From CAVVAE01 sp963746185 (lineage in GTDB: Bacteria > Actinomycetota > Actinomycetes > Propionibacteriales > Nocardioidaceae): 64,000 bases of DNA. Under the pieces are notes generated by a model, which saw only the letters and a list, made by a program, of their open reading frames with translations, had not been told where the DNA came from and searched no databases. The translations under genes were made by a program, and so were the position numbers. This document shows positions 52,880-60,815 of this stretch, piece after piece. Where the stretch lies: the NCBI GenBank assembly GCA_963746185.1, contig CAVVAE010000002.1, positions 124,001 through 188,000 on the forward strand, written 5' to 3'. Numbering within the stretch: the first letter of the stretch is position 1; every line of letters begins with the position of its first letter.

Positions 52880-54595
52880 ATGACTGCACCCAGCACCGCA
52901 ACCGCTCCACCCACACCTACTCCCCCAGTTCGGACCACCACCAATGGCGCTCGACCCAAGAGGGGTGAAGGTCAGTGGGCGCTCGGCTACCGCGAGCCGC
53001 TCAACGCTAACGAGCAGGCCAAGAAGGACGATGACGCGCTCAACGTTCGGGCCCGGATCGAGAACATTTACGCCCATCACGGGTTCGCGTCGATCGACCC
53101 TTCCGACCTCCGCAGCCGCTTCCGCTGGTGGGGGCTCTACACCCAACGGCGTCCCGGCATAGATGGCGGCCGGACCGCTGTGCTCGAGCCGCACGAGCTC
53201 GACGACGAGTACTTCATGCTCCGCATCCGCATCGACGGCGGCCAGCTGACGACTGCTCAGCTGCGCACCATCGCTGACATCTCGACGACATACGCCCGGG
53301 ACTCCGCCGACGTGACCGACCGCCAGAACATCCAGCTGCACTGGGTGCGCGTCGAAGACGTCCCGACGATCTGGGACCGTCTCGAGTCGGTCGGGTTGTC
53401 CACGCAGGAAGCATGTGGCGACGCACCCCGCGTGGTGATCGCCAGCCCGTTGGCCGGCATCGCAGCCGACGAGCTCATCGACCCCACGTCGGCCGTGCAG
53501 GAAATCACCGAGCGCTACATCGGCGACCAGGAGTTCTCCAACCTGCCGCGCAAGTTCAAGACCGCGATCACCGGTCACCCGACGCTCGACGTGGCGCCAG
53601 AGGTCAACGACCTGGCCTTCGTCCCGACTGTGCACCCCGAGCACGGGGTCGGCTTTGACGTCTGGGTTGGCGGCGGCCTGTCAACCAACCCGATGCTGGC
53701 CAAGAGCCTCGGCGTCTGGGTGCCGCTCGATGAGGTGCCTGATGTTTGGCGCGGTGTGATCAGCGTGTTCCGTGACTACGGCTACCGACGGCTGCGCGGT
53801 CGGGCACGCCTAAAGTTCCTAGTTGCCGACTGGGGCATCGAGAAGTTCCGCACCGTGTTGGAGGACGAGTACCTCCACCGTCGGATGCTCGACGGCAAGG
53901 CCCCGCAGAAGCCGTTGGGCAACGGTGACCACGTGGGCGTCCACGAGCAGGCCGACGGCCGCTTCTACGTGGGGGTCTCGCCTACGGCAGGACGCATTTC
54001 GGGTACGACGTTGACCAAGCTTGCTGACATCGCCGAGTCGCACGGCTCGACGCGAGTACGCACGACGCCGTACCAGAAACTGATCCTGCTCGACGTCAAG
54101 AAGGCCGACGTCGACTCACTCGTCAACGCGGTCGAGGACCTCGGACTGTCGACGCGACCCAGCCAGTGGCGTCGGTCGACGATGGCCTGCACCGGGATCG
54201 AGTTCTGCAAGCTGGCGATCGTCGAGACGAAGGGGCGAGCCGCCGAACTGGTGGCCGACCTCGAGCAGCGCATTCCCGAGCTCGACACACCGATCACGAT
54301 CCACCTCAACGGCTGCCCGAACTCCTGCGCGCGCATCCAGGTCGCCGACATCGGGCTGAAGGGGCAACTCGTTCCCGACAGTGACGGCAACCATGTCGAG
54401 GGGTTCCAGGTGCACCTCGGCGGTGGTGTCGGCCTCGAAGCCGGCTTTGGTCGCAAGCTCCGTGCCCACAAGGTCACGTCCGCAGAGCTCACCGACTACG
54501 TCGAGCGCATCGTCCGGAACTATCTCGCCAGCCGGCTCGACGGCGAGCGCTTCGCCGCCTGGGCTGCACGCGCCAACGAGGGGGACCTGCGATGA
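52880..54595 (+). CDS. Ferredoxin-dependent assimilatory sulfite reductase
   Basis: 571 residues from ATG 52880 (in-frame ATG at 52874 also possible). Siroheme/4Fe-4S ligands appear as MACTGIEFCKLAIVETKGR and LNGCPNSCARIQVADIG (C-x5-C...C-x3-C). TYARDSADVTDRQNIQLHWV and GRARLKFLVADWG are typical of the nitrite/sulfite reductase fold. The operon with APS reductase and a sirohydrochlorin-type chelatase argues for sulfite rather than nitrite. It overlaps the next small gene by 4 nt. Confidence 0.93.
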   Translation: MTAPSTATAPPTPTPPVRTTTNGARPKRGEGQWALGYREPLNANEQAKKDDDALNVRARIENIYAHHGFASIDPSDLRSRFRWWGLYTQRRPGIDGGRTAVLEPHELDDEYFMLRIRIDGGQLTTAQLRTIADISTTYARDSADVTDRQNIQLHWVRVEDVPTIWDRLESVGLSTQEACGDAPRVVIASPLAGIAADELIDPTSAVQEITERYIGDQEFSNLPRKFKTAITGHPTLDVAPEVNDLAFVPTVHPEHGVGFDVWVGGGLSTNPMLAKSLGVWVPLDEVPDVWRGVISVFRDYGYRRLRGRARLKFLVADWGIEKFRTVLEDEYLHRRMLDGKAPQKPLGNGDHVGVHEQADGRFYVGVSPTAGRISGTTLTKLADIAESHGSTRVRTTPYQKLILLDVKKADVDSLVNAVEDLGLSTRPSQWRRSTMACTGIEFCKLAIVETKGRAAELVADLEQRIPELDTPITIHLNGCPNSCARIQVADIGLKGQLVPDSDGNHVEGFQVHLGGGVGLEAGFGRKLRAHKVTSAELTDYVERIVRNYLASRLDGERFAAWAARANEGDLR

Positions 54596-54780
54596 CTTCC
54601 ATCGGTGGTCACAGCGTGCCGTTGCACTGCCCTTACTGCGCAGGCGTGAACCTGCACCCCCACGGCGAAGTCCACGGGGCCTGGGAGTGCCGGGAGTGCC
54701 TGCGGGCGTTCTCGGTCAAGTTCCTCGGCCTCCTCAGCCCCCAAAGCACCCACCCCGCCAACACCCGGAGGACACCATGA
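54592..54780 (+). CDS. Small zinc-ribbon protein of the sulfur operon
   Basis: 62 residues. HCPYCAGVNLHPHGEVHGAW followed by ECRECLRAFSVKFLGL shows a C-x2-C...C-x2-C zinc ribbon. It lies between sulfite reductase and cysH, overlapping both by 4 nt (ATGA at each junction). Small proteins of this kind recur at this position in actinobacterial cys operons; their role is not established to my knowledge, perhaps an assembly or electron-transfer accessory. Confidence 0.82.
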   Translation: MTSIGGHSVPLHCPYCAGVNLHPHGEVHGAWECRECLRAFSVKFLGLLSPQSTHPANTRRTP

Positions 54781-55475
54781 CGGTGACCAGTCTCGACGAA
54801 CTTCGGGAGACGGCGATCATCGCCGGTCCCGAGCTGGAGCTTGCTCCAGCCGAGCAGATCATCGAGTGGGCGGTCGACACGTTCGGCAGCCGCTTCTGCA
54901 TCACGTCGTCGATGTCGGACGCAGTTCTCGCCCATCTCGCCGGGCGGGTGGCCCCCGGCATCGACGTCCTGTTCCTCGACACCGGCTACCACTTCGTCGA
55001 GACGTTGGGCACCCGAGACGCCGTAGCGGCGACCATGCCGGTCAACGTCGTCACGCTGTCCCCGAAGATCTCGGTGCGCGAGCAAGACGAGCAGTACGGT
55101 GCTGACCTCTGGTCTCGCGACCCTGACCTGTGCTGTGCGCTCCGTAAGGTGCAGCCGCTCGCCGAGCAGCTCACGGAGTACGACGCCTGGGCGACCGGCC
55201 TGCGGCGCGAGGAGACCCACAACCGCGTCATCGCCCCGGTTGTCGGCTGGGACGAGAACAAGGGCAAGGTCAAGGTGTCGCCGTTGGCGCGCTGGACCCG
55301 CAGCGACGTCGACTCCTACATCGCCGAGCACAACGTCTTGGTCAACCCGCTCCAGTACGACGGTTACCCGTCGATCGGATGCTGGCCCTGCACCCGCCGC
55401 GTGGCTCCGGGCAATGACGCCCGCAGCGGCCGATGGGCCGGGACCGGCAAGACAGAATGTGGGATCCACTCATGA
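54777..55475 (+). CDS. cysH: Adenylylsulfate (APS) reductase
   Basis: 232 residues. Two cysteine pairs (DPDLCCALRKVQPL and SIGCWPCTRRV) would bind a 4Fe-4S cluster, which marks the APS-specific branch of CysH, and the C-terminal catalytic ECGIH is present. The nucleotide site is FCITSSMSDAVLAHLA. It reduces APS to sulfite with thioredoxin in the cytoplasm. ATG 54777 overlaps the preceding stop, and its own stop overlaps the chelatase start, so the cluster is fully coupled. Confidence 0.95.
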   Translation: MTVTSLDELRETAIIAGPELELAPAEQIIEWAVDTFGSRFCITSSMSDAVLAHLAGRVAPGIDVLFLDTGYHFVETLGTRDAVAATMPVNVVTLSPKISVREQDEQYGADLWSRDPDLCCALRKVQPLAEQLTEYDAWATGLRREETHNRVIAPVVGWDENKGKVKVSPLARWTRSDVDSYIAEHNVLVNPLQYDGYPSIGCWPCTRRVAPGNDARSGRWAGTGKTECGIHS

Positions 55476-56221
55476 GCGCTCCAGCACTGATCGCCCTGGC
55501 CCATGGCAGCCGCGACCCGCGGTCAGCCCGCACGGTCCGCGAGATCGTCGCCGCTACGAAGCGGCTGCGGCCAGACCTGCGGTTGGAGGTGGCGTTCCTC
55601 GACCACTCCCGTCCTGACCTCGAGACCGTGGTCGACCGGTTAGTGGCCAAGGGACACACGGAAATTGTGGTGGTTCCGCTTCTCCTCACGTCGGCGTACC
55701 ACGCTCGCGTCGACGTACCTGAGGTCGTGCAACAGGCAGCGGAGAGGCGCCACGGAGTCGGCATCCGTGCGGCTGAAGTGATCGGCACCGATGCCGCGCT
55801 GTTGACCATCCTCGACGAGCGGCTACGCGAGGCGCTGAAGTCAGCTCGCGTCTGCGAGCTCGATGCGCTCGTGCTTGCCGCGGCCGGTTCGTCTGATGCG
55901 CGCGCCAATGCCTCCGTTGCCCGGCTGGCCAGGTTGTGGGGCAACCGCCACCACCTGCCGACGAGTGTGGCGTTCGCGTCGACCGCTCCCCCGTCGACCG
56001 GTGAGGCCGTCCGCGACTGGCGACGTCAGGGTCGCCGCCACGTGGCGGTGGGCTCGCTGTTCATTGCGCCCGGCAAGCTCCCCGACCGGGCAGAAGAGCT
56101 CGCGACAGAAGCAGGTGCGGTCGCGGTGTCGAGTCCGCTGGGTAGCCACGCCGAGCTCGGCCGGCTGATCCTTGCGCGCTATTCGGTCGGTGCGCTCCAG
56201 CTGGTTCAGCTCCCCGCTTAG
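55472..56221 (+). CDS. Sirohydrochlorin chelatase-like protein (CbiX/SirB family)
   Basis: 249 residues. APALIALAHGSRDPRSARTV carries the metal-binding histidine of the CbiX family; VVVPLLLTSAYHARVDVPEV carries the second; a second half-domain (LDALVLAAAGSSDARANASV) is seen, so this is the two-domain form. It inserts iron into sirohydrochlorin to make siroheme, the cofactor of the adjacent sulfite reductase. Last gene of the operon; 1 nt separates it from the convergent PPK2 gene. Confidence 0.9.
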   Translation: MSAPALIALAHGSRDPRSARTVREIVAATKRLRPDLRLEVAFLDHSRPDLETVVDRLVAKGHTEIVVVPLLLTSAYHARVDVPEVVQQAAERRHGVGIRAAEVIGTDAALLTILDERLREALKSARVCELDALVLAAAGSSDARANASVARLARLWGNRHHLPTSVAFASTAPPSTGEAVRDWRRQGRRHVAVGSLFIAPGKLPDRAEELATEAGAVAVSSPLGSHAELGRLILARYSVGALQLVQLPA

Positions 56222-56222
56222 G

Positions 56223-57080
56223 TCAGGTCGCAGCGAGTCGGGCCTTCTGCTCTTCCAGGTCGAAGGTCACAACGGGCCATTGCGGGTCCAGCGCCTGCAG
56301 ATGTTCGAGCAGCAGCGACGCAACGGCCCAGTTGCGGTACCACTTGCGGTCGCTGGGTACGACGTGCCACCGGGCTGCGTCGGTGTTGCAACGCTCAAGA
56401 GCGATCTCGTAAGCGCGCTGATAGTCATCCCACCGGGCCCGCTCGTCGATGTCTGCCGGGTTGAACTTCCAGTGCTTGGTGGGATCCTCGAGCCGTGCCA
56501 GGAGTCGCTCCCGCTGTTTCTCCTTCGAGATGTGAAGCATGCACTTGATCACTGTCACCCCGGAGTCGACCAGCCGTTGCTCAAAGTCGTTGATGGCCTG
56601 GTAGCGACGTTCGATCTCGTTGGTGTCCGCCAGTTGATGCACCCGCGCGATCAAGACGTCCTCGTAATGACTGCGGTCGAACACACCCACTATGCCGGGC
56701 GACGGGGCTTGCTTCTCGATCCGCCAAAGGAAGTCGTGCCGACGCTCCTCTTCTGTTGGCGCCTTGAATCCCGCAATCCGGACGCCTTGCGGGTCAAGCA
56801 ACCCCACACAGTGGCGCACGACACCACCTTTGCCTGAGGTGTCCATGCCCTGGAGCACCAAGAGAACGCTCCGCCTGCCGCCAACTCGCGATTCGGCGTA
56901 CAGCCGTTCCTGCAGGTCGGCGACCTTCGGACCCAATGTGGCGAGTGCCGCCTTGCCATCGCTCTTTGATCCGGAGAAACCTCGCTTGGCTCGAGGATCG
57001 ATCGAAGCCAGATCGACCGGTCCTGGAGGCAGCCGCAGTAACTCGGTCACGGATTCGGGTCGGTCAGCCATGTGCGCCAT
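56223..57080 (-). CDS. Polyphosphate kinase 2 family protein
   Basis: 285 residues. Walker A LQGMDTSGKGG, Walker B GVFDRSHYEDVL and the lid ERLLARLEDPTKHWKF are complete. PPK2 enzymes phosphorylate nucleoside mono- or diphosphates using polyphosphate. The residue after the Walker A serine and the overall length fit the polyphosphate:AMP/ADP phosphotransferase-like classes, but class cannot be fixed by eye. Monocistronic, convergent with the sulfur operon. Confidence 0.93.
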   Translation of the reverse strand: MAHMADRPESVTELLRLPPGPVDLASIDPRAKRGFSGSKSDGKAALATLGPKVADLQERLYAESRVGGRRSVLLVLQGMDTSGKGGVVRHCVGLLDPQGVRIAGFKAPTEEERRHDFLWRIEKQAPSPGIVGVFDRSHYEDVLIARVHQLADTNEIERRYQAINDFEQRLVDSGVTVIKCMLHISKEKQRERLLARLEDPTKHWKFNPADIDERARWDDYQRAYEIALERCNTDAARWHVVPSDRKWYRNWAVASLLLEHLQALDPQWPVVTFDLEEQKARLAAT

Positions 57081-57138
57081 TGTGTCTCTCGGGTGACGGC
57101 GGCGCTCGTCGAGTCGGCGAGGGTGGCAGGATCGGGGC

Positions 57139-57870
57139 GTGCAGTCTCTGTTTCCCGCCGTCCCGAACGAACTGAGCGACGACGACCTCGTCGAGCTCTA
57201 CGCCTACCCGGCCGAGATCCCGTGGCTGCGGGCCAACTTCGTGACGACGCTCGATGGCGCCGCGCAGGGCAGGGACCACCGGTCAGGGTCGATCTCGGCA
57301 CCGATCGACCAGCAGGTCTTCAGCTTGCTCCGGTCGCTGTGTGACGTGATCATCGTGGGCGCGAACACCACCAGGGTGGAGGGCTACCAGCCCGTTCAGC
57401 CGAACGAGATGCGCGAGGAACTGCGCGCCCAACTCGGCCTGGCGCCATTGCCGGCGATGGCCGTCGTTTCCCGTTCCCTGCGGCTGGATCCCGGGCTCGT
57501 CAAGGGCGGTGGAGCACCGACGATCGTCGTCACGACGGAGGCGGCGTCAGAGGGAGCGCCGGAGGCGCTGGGTGAGGACGTGCACATGATCGTCGCCGGC
57601 GAGCGCGACGTCGACCTCGCGGTCGCGCTCGACGCCATCCTCGCGCTCGGCTACCAGCGGATGCTCTGCGAAGGCGGCCCGACGTTGCTGAGTGAACTCG
57701 TCGCAGCCGGCTCTCTCGACGACCTGTGCCTCACCGTCAGCCCGTTGCTGGCCGCTGGTGATCGGCTGCGCATCACCCACGGACCAGCGATCGAGCCACC
57801 GTCGCACCTGCGACTGCGGCATGTTCTCGAAGCCGATGGCAACCTGTTCTGTCGCTACACGAGCTCTTAG
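57139..57870 (+). CDS. RibD C-terminal/dihydrofolate-reductase-like pyrimidine reductase
   Basis: 243 residues from GTG. WLRANFVTTLDGAAQGRDHR, GSISAPIDQQVFSLLRSLCD, VIIVGANTTRVEGYQPV, GYQRMLCEGGPTLLSELVAA and LCLTVSPLLAAGD are the RibD_C blocks for NADPH and pyrimidine binding. A deaminase domain is absent. In actinobacteria such stand-alone proteins are annotated as pyrimidine reductase and may act in riboflavin or F420-linked metabolism; the substrate is unproven. 8 nt upstream of the ligase gene, so possibly co-transcribed. Confidence 0.9.
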   Translation: MQSLFPAVPNELSDDDLVELYAYPAEIPWLRANFVTTLDGAAQGRDHRSGSISAPIDQQVFSLLRSLCDVIIVGANTTRVEGYQPVQPNEMREELRAQLGLAPLPAMAVVSRSLRLDPGLVKGGGAPTIVVTTEAASEGAPEALGEDVHMIVAGERDVDLAVALDAILALGYQRMLCEGGPTLLSELVAAGSLDDLCLTVSPLLAAGDRLRITHGPAIEPPSHLRLRHVLEADGNLFCRYTSS

Positions 57871-57878
57871 GGGAACTC

Positions 57879-58964
57879 ATGGACCTTCCCGTCATGCCAC
57901 CGCTGTCACCGATGCTGGCGAAGTCAGCCAAAGGCCTTCCGTCGCCGGACAAGTTCGACGACGGGTTGTTGTACGAACCGAAGTGGGACGGCTTCCGGTG
58001 CATCATCTTCCGCGATGGTGACGAAGTGGAGCTCGGCAGCCGCAACGAGCGTCCGCTGACGCGCTACTTCCCTGAGGTGGTTGCCGCTGCCAAGGCGTCG
58101 CTCCCTGACCGCTGCGTGGTCGACGGCGAGATCATCGTCGCCATGGGCGGCCGGCTCGAGTTCGAGAGGCTCCTCGAACGCATCCACCCGGCTGACTCGA
58201 GGGTGCAGATGCTCGCGGAGAAGACCCCGGCGTCGTACGTCGCCTTTGACTTGCTCGCGATCGACGACCGATCACTCATCGAGACACCTCTCGGGGAACG
58301 CCGGGCCTTGCTCGAGACGGCGTTGTCCCAGGCCAGTGCGCCCATCCACATCACGCCGGCGACCGACGACCCGAAGACCGCCGAGGAGTGGTTCGGCAGC
58401 TTCGAGGGCGCGGGCCTCGACGGCGTTGTCGCCAAACCGAAGGACGGTATCTACCAGCCAGGTGGACGCGCGATGATCAAGGTCAAGCACGAGCGCACAG
58501 CCGATGTCGTGGTCGCCGGCTACCGCTTTCACAAGACCTCGACGCCGGAGAAGCAGCTGCTCGGCTCCCTGCTGCTCGGCCTGTATGACGACCAGGGTCG
58601 CCTCCAACACATCGGCGTCTCGGCGGCGTTCCCTGCGGCTCGGCGTGCGGAGCTGATCGTCGAGTTGGACCCGCTCGTCGTCGGGCCGGCCGACCATCCG
58701 TGGCGCGAGTGGGCCGAGGCGGACGCCCATGAGAAGGGCCGTCTCCCAGGCGCGGTGTCGCGTTGGAACGCCAAGAAGGATCTGTCGTGGGTGCCGATCG
58801 ACCCGGTGATGGTGGCGGAGGTGGGCTACGACCACATGGAGGGCACGCGGTTCCGTCATACGGCCCAGTTCAAGCGCTGGCGGCCCGACCGCACGCCCGA
58901 GTCGTGCACCTATGAGCAGCTCGAAGAGGTGGTCGGCTACGACCTCGACTCGATCCTCGGCTGA
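57879..58964 (+). CDS. ATP-dependent DNA ligase, LigC type
   Basis: 361 residues. The adenylation lysine is Lys35 in YEPKWDGFRC (motif I). Motif III is YVAFDLLAID, motif IV GLDGVVAKPKDG and motif V RAMIKVKHERTADVV; an OB-fold domain completes the enzyme. Mycobacterial LigC works as a back-up end-joining/repair ligase, and a LigD-type polymerase gene lies 1.9 kb away (60816-61889). No Ku gene is present in the window. Confidence 0.94.
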   Translation: MDLPVMPPLSPMLAKSAKGLPSPDKFDDGLLYEPKWDGFRCIIFRDGDEVELGSRNERPLTRYFPEVVAAAKASLPDRCVVDGEIIVAMGGRLEFERLLERIHPADSRVQMLAEKTPASYVAFDLLAIDDRSLIETPLGERRALLETALSQASAPIHITPATDDPKTAEEWFGSFEGAGLDGVVAKPKDGIYQPGGRAMIKVKHERTADVVVAGYRFHKTSTPEKQLLGSLLLGLYDDQGRLQHIGVSAAFPAARRAELIVELDPLVVGPADHPWREWAEADAHEKGRLPGAVSRWNAKKDLSWVPIDPVMVAEVGYDHMEGTRFRHTAQFKRWRPDRTPESCTYEQLEEVVGYDLDSILG

Positions 58965-59051
58965 CGTCACTCGGCAAAGAGTCGTGTGTCAGGCTTTGGC
59001 AGCCCGCGATCCGTGGAGCATGATGGACGTAGCGAGCACTAAGGAGCAGTC

Positions 59052-59582
59052 ATGTACACCGTGATCGTCCTGGCGGAGCAGGCCATGAGCGCCGCTGACG
59101 CCCAAGAAGTCGCATCGTTGCACGAAGGCATCGAGGAGACCCGGGCGTACCACGTGCTCATTCCTTGCGAGAACGCCGCGGTGCGGGTCGAGACGGCCCT
59201 CGGGGCCCTGGCTGCAAGCGAGGTACTCGCCGCACCGCCAGTCGTCACCAACGACCTCGATGCTGCTCAAGCGCAGGAGCAGATCGACGCGCAAGCGGGG
59301 ACCAGCGTGACCGTGAGCCTGGCGGCCCTGCGAGGGCTTGGCTACGAAGCCTCAGGTGAGTTCAGCTCCGAAGATCCGATCGACGCTCTCGAGCGGGTCG
59401 CGTCGGAGCGCCAGGCGGCGGAGATCATCGTGATGACCCGCCCTCATGTCGTTCAGAGCTTCCTCCACCTGGACTGGGCGTCCAAAGCCAGGCGTCGACT
59501 CGGCGTACCGATCCTGCACCTCATCGAGCACGAACCGCTGGATGCCGAATCCGGCGAGGGTCAGGGCATCACTGGCATGTAG
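59052..59582 (+). CDS. Universal-stress-like protein
   Basis: 176 residues with AAGGAG before the ATG. The fold pattern (YTVIVLAEQ...YHVLIPCENAAVRVETAL, then IDALERVASERQAAEIIVMT, and a final SKARRRLGVPILHLIEH) follows a Usp/electron-transfer-flavoprotein-like alpha/beta domain with the V-P-hydrophobic end strand. The ATP-binding G-x2-G-x9-G is not obvious. Function unknown; monocistronic. Confidence 0.7.
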   Translation: MYTVIVLAEQAMSAADAQEVASLHEGIEETRAYHVLIPCENAAVRVETALGALAASEVLAAPPVVTNDLDAAQAQEQIDAQAGTSVTVSLAALRGLGYEASGEFSSEDPIDALERVASERQAAEIIVMTRPHVVQSFLHLDWASKARRRLGVPILHLIEHEPLDAESGEGQGITGM

Positions 59583-59596
59583 TCCAGGTACGGCGA

Positions 59597-59676
59597 CCGT
59601 CTTCCGACACTCGTCGGCAAACGAACCCTCGCGCCCCCGAAAACCCAGCCGTCTTCCGACACTCGTCGGCAAACGA
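59597..59676. repeat. 28-bp direct repeat, each copy holding a hairpin
   Basis: Two identical 28-nt copies at 59597-59624 and 59649-59676, 52 nt apart from start to start. Each contains CCGAC-ACTC-GTCGG, a 5-bp stem with 4-nt loop. They lie 15-95 nt downstream of the Usp-like gene and just beyond the end of the convergent pseudogene, so they may act as terminators. Confidence 0.75.
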
Positions 59677-59712
59677 CGCTGCCTGCACGTGGCTTCGTCT
59701 GGACGCCTCTTG

Positions 59713-60132
59713 TCAGTACCGCTGGTGAGTTGCGAACGATTGATGTGAGGCGCAGGCCATGACGAGCGCGACAATCCAGCCGATGAACGTTCACCCGAGC
59801 AAGAGGTTGACCACGCATATCGCTCCGTGATTCGACTTACCCCTGGTGGCTGCCACGGCCCACGGCAACATGTAGAACAGCGTCACAAAGGCGAGAATCC
59901 ACGCCAAGATCGTGATGGTTGTGTCTGTCTTCTGATCCGTTTGGATCGCAAGAGCTGACCCGTAATATGGCGCGACACCCTGATGGAATTGAGGGGCTTG
60001 CACTTGAGGGTGGTCTTGCAACCAGAACCGCCACCCATGCGGCGCCGGACCCCATTGCACCGGGGGCTGCCAGCCCTCAGGCGGCATGAAGCCTGCTGGG
60101 AGCGGCCAGTTCGGCGGAGCATTGAAGCGCAT
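59713..60132 (-). pseudogene. Superinfection-immunity-like membrane protein with a premature stop
   Basis: From ATG 60132: a Pro/Gln/Trp-rich N-terminus (MRFNAPPNWPLPAGFMPPEG), then ILAWILAFVTLFYMLPWAVA and KSNHGAICVVNLLLG, where a TGA interrupts at 59791-59793. The same frame continues TFIGWIVALVMACASHQSF to a stop at 59713. In the family (Imm_superinfect) the interrupted position is the tryptophan of LLLGWTxIGW, so TGG has become TGA. The second membrane helix is lost. Whether the short form works is unknown. Confidence 0.78.
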
Positions 60133-60318
60133 GCGTGCACCGTTGTTCCGGACGGTGACACAGCGCAGCGGAATGAACACAGTCAAGAGTGCCCACATGC
60201 TGTCAGCCCGCGGATCGCGGTATGAGGGGGTCGTGTCGCGGTCTTGATAGTCCTCCTGGCCACCAAAGATGACCCGGGCGGGCCAGGTTGTCCTGGCTGG
60301 CGATTGGGCATCGTAGGG
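60133..60318. other. Spacer between two small membrane-protein genes
   Basis: Promoter region of the broken 59713-60132 gene; no further gene or motif could be supported here. Confidence 0.3.
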
Positions 60319-60363
60319 GGCAGCGCCTCCAGGATTGCGCGCGCAGCGCCGGGGGGCGCTGCC
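60319..60363 (-). terminator. Hairpin downstream of the 81-residue membrane protein
   Basis: Arms GGCAGCGCC (60319-60327) and GGCGCTGCC (60355-60363), 33 nt beyond the stop codon of the 60396-60641 gene. Confidence 0.55.
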
Positions 60364-60395
60364 TCATGAGGTCACACACGCGCGAGCACAGGCGG

Positions 60396-60641
60396 TTACC
60401 GAGTCTTATCGCCGACCTTCCGGTCTTTGATGATGATGTAGAGATAGGCGAAGGTGACCAACGGCCACAGCACAATGATGGTGATGCTGTCGACGAGCCT
60501 CAACGGCCGCTCCTCGCGGTAGTACGCCTCGAACGCCAGCCAGTTCACGACACTGCCAACCAGCACGTAGCACAGGCTCCAGATCAGCCATGTGCTGGAA
60601 TCCCAGCCGAGTGAGTCAACCCACTCTCGTAAATCGTTCAT
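60396..60641 (-). CDS. Small two-helix membrane protein
   Basis: 81 residues from ATG 60641; the frame extends 7 codons further upstream. Two membrane segments (WLIWSLCYVLVGSVVNWLAF and DSITIIVLWPLVTFAYLYII) flank a charged loop (EAYYREERPLRL), with a short basic tail. I recognise no family. Followed by a terminator-like hairpin. Confidence 0.6.
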   Translation of the reverse strand: MNDLREWVDSLGWDSSTWLIWSLCYVLVGSVVNWLAFEAYYREERPLRLVDSITIIVLWPLVTFAYLYIIIKDRKVGDKTR

Positions 60642-60815
60642 CCCTTTTTCTCCGAGCGCCACCGACCTGCCATCCTTTTGGAGAGCCCCCGAGAAAGAGC
60701 AGGTTCCACGCCGCCGGGCTGGAGCCGTCGCCCTCCCTCAGACAGGCAACGACCTTCTGAGTTGGTCAACGACGTACGGCGCCTGCGGTTACGGCACGAT
60801 CAGTCCACCGGTCAG

